This document shows positions 30,857 to 33,581 of a stretch of 33,581 nucleotides of DNA, piece after piece. Source of the DNA: DASXMR01 sp036495525 (GTDB lineage: Bacteria > Actinomycetota > Actinomycetes > Streptosporangiales > Streptosporangiaceae); contig DASXMR010000118.1 in assembly GCA_036495525.1 (NCBI GenBank), positions 1-33,581 of the forward strand, in the 5' to 3' direction. A program made the position numbers and the translations under genes. The first letter of the stretch is position 1. Every line of letters begins with the position of its first letter. The notes below the pieces were generated by a model. It saw only the letters and a list, made by a program, of their open reading frames with translations. It made no database searches and had not been told where the DNA came from.

Positions 30857-32488
30857 TCAGTAGCGGAACCGGCGGGTGCGCAGCCACCGGGACAGCAGGC
30901 CGACGAGCACGAGCAGCACGAAGATGGCCAGCCCCAGCCCGGCGAGTTCAGCGGGGGAGCGCCCGCCGCCGGAGGCTGGCGGCCTGGTCACTGGCGGCTG
31001 GCCGCTGCTGGCTGGCGGGTGCGCTGGCGGTGAGCCGCGCCCGGACACGGTGAACGCGACCACCCGCTGAGCGGCAGCCGCCAGCATGAGCCCGCCGCTT
31101 ACGCTCGGGGTGGGGAAGTGGTTGGCCACCGCGCCGATGCTGACGAACTGGCGCACTGTCCCGGTGCCCGGATCGAGCCCGTAGAGCACGCCGTTCTGCC
31201 CGATCGTCCAGACCTCCCCGGCGGCCAGGATCGGCGGGCCGCCGCCGTACCGGCTGCGCCACAGCACGCTGATCCTGGACGGCGAGGCAACCGCGCGGAC
31301 CGCGAGGATGCCGGCCAGGCAGGGCAGGTACACCGTCGAGCCAGTCACCGCGACGCCGCCGTCGATGTCCGAGTTGCACAGTGAGCCCAACTGCGCGCGC
31401 TGGTGGCCGATACCGCCGAGGCCGGGGCCGAGCAGGTAGGCGATCCGTGACTTGCCTGCTATCAGCACCTGCCCGCCGGGCAGCAGGGCTGGCACGGTGG
31501 ACATGTCCAGGTCGCTTGCGTTGTTCGCCGGCCAGTTGGACGGGGCGAAGAACCGCAGCAGCCGCATCGACGGCGACAGCTGGAGCACCGAGTCGCTGTG
31601 GTCGTAGGGCTGGCCGGGGGAGTGCACCGAGCCGTTCCCGACGGACACGAAGACATTCCCGGCGGCGTCGACGGCCGGAGCGCCGCCGCCCATCCAGACC
31701 GCGCCCTGGCTTTGCCCGCGCCCGGAGTCGACGGCGAACCTGGCGGGAGTGCCGCCACCTTCCGGAACCGACACGACCCAGCCGTGGTAGGTCGAGCAGT
31801 CGCCGAAGTTGCCGCCGAAGCCGAACACCACCCGGCCGTCGTCGAGGGTCAGCCCGGTGCGCTGCAGCAGCGCCGTCGGCGTCGAGCCCGGCGGGTCCAC
31901 CCGCAAGCTCAGCTCGCGCTGCCCGGTCGTCGTGCTGAGCCCCACCAGGACGTGCTCGGCCTTGCCGCCGACCAGCTCGTCGGCGACGACGAAGATCTCC
32001 CCGCGGGACGGGTCGATCACGGGCGTTCCGGCGATCCCTACCGTCGGGCTGATGTCGCCGCAGGGGAGCTTGCCGGCCGGGACAGGGGTGCCGAGGTGCG
32101 TCGACCAGGCCACCGCTCCGGTGGCCGCCGACAGCGCGTAAACGGTGTCGTTCTGGGTGGCGACGTAGACCCGTCCTGGCAGGCTCAGCGGCTCGCCGAA
32201 GAGCTGGCCGTCCAGCACCGGCGAGGTCCAGGCTGGCCGGCCGGTACGCACGACGCCTGACATGCTCACCCGGCCAGACCCGGCCGGATCATGGTGATAG
32301 ACGGTCCATGATTGGCTGGACGGGCCGCCAGCCGCCGCGGTGCGGCCAGCTTGGCTGGCCAGCGCGGCGCCGGCGGCCGGGCCCGTCGTCAGCAGGGTGG
32401 CGGCCAGGGCGGTGCTGGCCAGCACGGTGCCAACTTTCCTGGTGAGCCCCGGGCCGGCCATCCCCCTGGCCCGTCCGCCAGCAGCCAT
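30857..32488 (-). CDS. Membrane-anchored PQQ-like beta-propeller protein
   Basis: 543 residues from ATG 32488, which shares its A with the TGA of the upstream LLM gene; ATG 32461 is an alternative. A signal peptide (LTRKVGTVLASTALAATLLT, ending near AALA) is followed by a propeller: repeats such as GRVYVATQNDTVYALSAATG, AVAWSTHLGTP, GEVWTIGQNGVLYGLDPGTG and FTVSGRGSPP fit PQQ-like blades. Conserved Cys pairs (LPCGDISPT, FGDCSTYHG, SLCNSDIDGG, LPCLAG) may form disulfides. A Pro/Gly-rich stalk precedes a C-terminal membrane helix (AGLGLAIFVLLVLVGLLSRW) and a basic end, so it is displayed on the outer face. No PQQ ligands can be confirmed; a scaffold role is possible. Last gene of a three-gene operon. 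Confidence 0.82.
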   Translation of the reverse strand: MAAGGRARGMAGPGLTRKVGTVLASTALAATLLTTGPAAGAALASQAGRTAAAGGPSSQSWTVYHHDPAGSGRVSMSGVVRTGRPAWTSPVLDGQLFGEPLSLPGRVYVATQNDTVYALSAATGAVAWSTHLGTPVPAGKLPCGDISPTVGIAGTPVIDPSRGEIFVVADELVGGKAEHVLVGLSTTTGQRELSLRVDPPGSTPTALLQRTGLTLDDGRVVFGFGGNFGDCSTYHGWVVSVPEGGGTPARFAVDSGRGQSQGAVWMGGGAPAVDAAGNVFVSVGNGSVHSPGQPYDHSDSVLQLSPSMRLLRFFAPSNWPANNASDLDMSTVPALLPGGQVLIAGKSRIAYLLGPGLGGIGHQRAQLGSLCNSDIDGGVAVTGSTVYLPCLAGILAVRAVASPSRISVLWRSRYGGGPPILAAGEVWTIGQNGVLYGLDPGTGTVRQFVSIGAVANHFPTPSVSGGLMLAAAAQRVVAFTVSGRGSPPAHPPASSGQPPVTRPPASGGGRSPAELAGLGLAIFVLLVLVGLLSRWLRTRRFRY

Positions 32489-33321
32489 CAGGTCAGCTGG
32501 GACAGGGCCGCCGCCAGCGGCTCCAGCATCGCCGCGGTGTGCGGCGGGCGCAGGTGCACGATGCCGAGCTGCACGCCCGCCTCGCCCAGCGCGGCAGCTT
32601 CGGCCGCCGTGGCGGCCGGGTCGCCTTCGAACCGCACGTGACTGGACAGCAGGATCTCGGCCGGGTCCCGGCCGATGTCGGCGCAGTGCTGGTGCAGTAT
32701 CTCCCGCTTGCGGACGAACTCGGCCGGCGTCCCGCCGACGAAGTTCCAGTGCTGCGCGAACCTGGCGGCGGTGCGCAGCGTGCGCCGCTCGCCGCTGCCG
32801 CCGATCACCACCGGGGGATGCGGCTGCTGCGCCGGCTTGGGCTCGCACCGCGCGCCGGTCAGCTGGTAGTACCGGCCGGTGAAATCGGTCGTCTCCTTCG
32901 TGAGCAGGCTGACGATGACCTCGCACGCCTCCTCGAACCGGTCGCTGCGCTCGGCCGGGCTGCCCAGCTCGATGCCGTAGGCGCCGGACTCCTGCTCGTT
33001 CCAGCCCGCGCCCAGGCCCAGCTCCAGCCGGCCGCCGGAGATGATGTCGATGGTCGCGGCCATGTTGGCCAGCACGGCCGGGTGCCGGTAGTGGATCCCG
33101 GTCACCAGCGTGCCGAGCCGCAGCCGCCGGGTGGCCTGGGCCAGGGCGGCGAGCATCGACCAGCCCTCCAGGCACGGCCCGCGCCAGTCGCCGCGGATCG
33201 GGTAGAAGTGGTCGAAGTTCCAGCCGGACTCGAAGACCTCGATGTCGTCGGCGGCGGTCCAGACGGCCAGCATGTCGGCCCACGTGGTGTCCTGGGGCGC
33301 GGTCTTGAAGGCGAAGCGCAT
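32488..33321 (-). CDS. LLM-class oxidoreductase, probably F420-dependent
   Basis: 277 residues from ATG 33321. The luciferase-like TIM barrel is clear: MRFAFKTAPQDTTWADMLAV at the start, GWSMLAALAQATRRLRLGTL and VTGIHYRHPAVLANMAATID in the middle, and the ISGGRLELGLGAGWNEQESG signature at about residues 95-113. The PPVVIGGSGERRTLRTAARF segment is also typical. Actinobacterial members of this type usually use F420H2 as hydride carrier, but a flavin is not excluded. The reaction and substrate are unknown. It starts ten bases after the stop of the FAD oxidoreductase gene and its TGA shares a base with the start of the beta-propeller gene, so the three should be co-transcribed. Confidence 0.9.
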   Translation of the reverse strand: MRFAFKTAPQDTTWADMLAVWTAADDIEVFESGWNFDHFYPIRGDWRGPCLEGWSMLAALAQATRRLRLGTLVTGIHYRHPAVLANMAATIDIISGGRLELGLGAGWNEQESGAYGIELGSPAERSDRFEEACEVIVSLLTKETTDFTGRYYQLTGARCEPKPAQQPHPPVVIGGSGERRTLRTAARFAQHWNFVGGTPAEFVRKREILHQHCADIGRDPAEILLSSHVRFEGDPAATAAEAAALGEAGVQLGIVHLRPPHTAAMLEPLAAALSQLT

Positions 33322-33331
33322 GACTACGACC

Positions 33332-33581
33332 CTAAGCCCCGCCCATGATCGCGGCCGGGTCGCGGCCCAGGTCGTGCAGCAGCACGATCGCCGCGTTGCG
33401 GCCGGGGGCCCCGGTGATGGATCCGCCCGGGTGCGTGGTCCCGCCAGTCTGGTACAGGCCGGGAATGGGCATTCGGTGCGAGGCCCAGCCGGGCGCCGGG
33501 CGCAGCGCCCCGCTGAACGCAGGGCCGCGGTTGCCGCCGTGGAAGGCGCCGTTGATCATGTGCAGGTTGCTGTCCTCGATG
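33332..33581 (-). CDS. FAD-dependent oxidoreductase (phytoene-desaturase-like), C-terminal fragment
   Basis: The frame runs to the right window edge, so about 82 C-terminal residues are visible and the 5' part lies outside. HMINGAFHGGNRGPAFSGAL, SHRMPIPGLYQTGGTTHPGG and SITGAPGRNAAIVLLHDLG are the conserved end of the NAD(P)/FAD-dependent amine-oxidase/phytoene-desaturase superfamily; the last part closes the FAD site. The ATG at 33559 lies inside the domain and is not the real start. It is the first visible gene of the operon with the LLM oxidoreductase and the beta-propeller protein. The substrate is unknown. Confidence 0.85.
   Translation of the reverse strand, partial: IEDSNLHMINGAFHGGNRGPAFSGALRPAPGWASHRMPIPGLYQTGGTTHPGGSITGAPGRNAAIVLLHDLGRDPAAIMGGA

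Noticed and set aside
32489..33283. N-terminal extension of the beta-propeller gene to 808 codons
   Set aside because: The added part is a shadow of the LLM oxidoreductase gene; the signal peptide begins near 32488/32461.

Overview
The window is about 70% GC, with GTG and TTG starts, frequent 4-8 bp stop/start overlaps, a SARP-type regulator, a PucR-type regulator, a probable F420-dependent oxidoreductase and a galactofuran operon (glf-glfT2). This points to a soil-type actinomycete, possibly Streptosporangiales or a relative; the lineage is inferred from gene content only. No rRNA, tRNA, CRISPR array, transposase or integrase was seen.

Layout. 1-1400: the 3' part of an AfsR/SARP-like regulator, followed by the deletion remnant of a paralogue. 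1395-2685: a tyrosine-phosphatase-like gene divergent from an ArsR regulator plus SRPBCC pair, with a palindrome in between. 2868-3939: an unknown protein coupled to an RraB-like protein. 3986-8531: a secreted M1 metallopeptidase, then two penicillin-binding-protein-like serine hydrolases. 8635-10018: a MerR regulator and a convergent aldo/keto reductase whose two promoters carry the same 12-base sequence at the same distance from leaderless starts. 10107-12568: an M50 site-2 protease overlapping a TerC membrane protein that ends in a repeat tail. 12723-14845: a PucR-type regulator facing a universal stress protein with a long disordered N-terminus. 15145-16245: a secreted parallel beta-helix protein with a strong terminator.

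16515-18322 looks like a small accessory island. It holds a decayed AbiEii-type nucleotidyltransferase and its putative partner (in-frame TGA where Trp is expected), a secreted four-cysteine protein with a perfect terminator, and a 56-aa ribbon-helix-helix protein with a direct-repeat operator.

19004-29001 is the most coherent region: a cell-envelope glycan locus. On one side are a GT-C-like membrane protein, a GlfT1-like GT2 and a sulfotransferase. Divergent from these is a tightly coupled operon of a GT2, UDP-galactopyranose mutase (glf), the galactofuran polymerase glfT2 and a GT-C-like glycosyltransferase. Together they suggest synthesis of a galactofuranose polymer from UDP-Galf, with lipid-linked sugars added by the membrane enzymes and possible sulfation.

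29129-33581: a DHA2-type drug exporter, a 3' fragment of an aldehyde dehydrogenase gene, and a minus-strand operon (FAD oxidoreductase, LLM-class oxidoreductase, membrane-anchored PQQ-like beta-propeller) that runs off the right edge.
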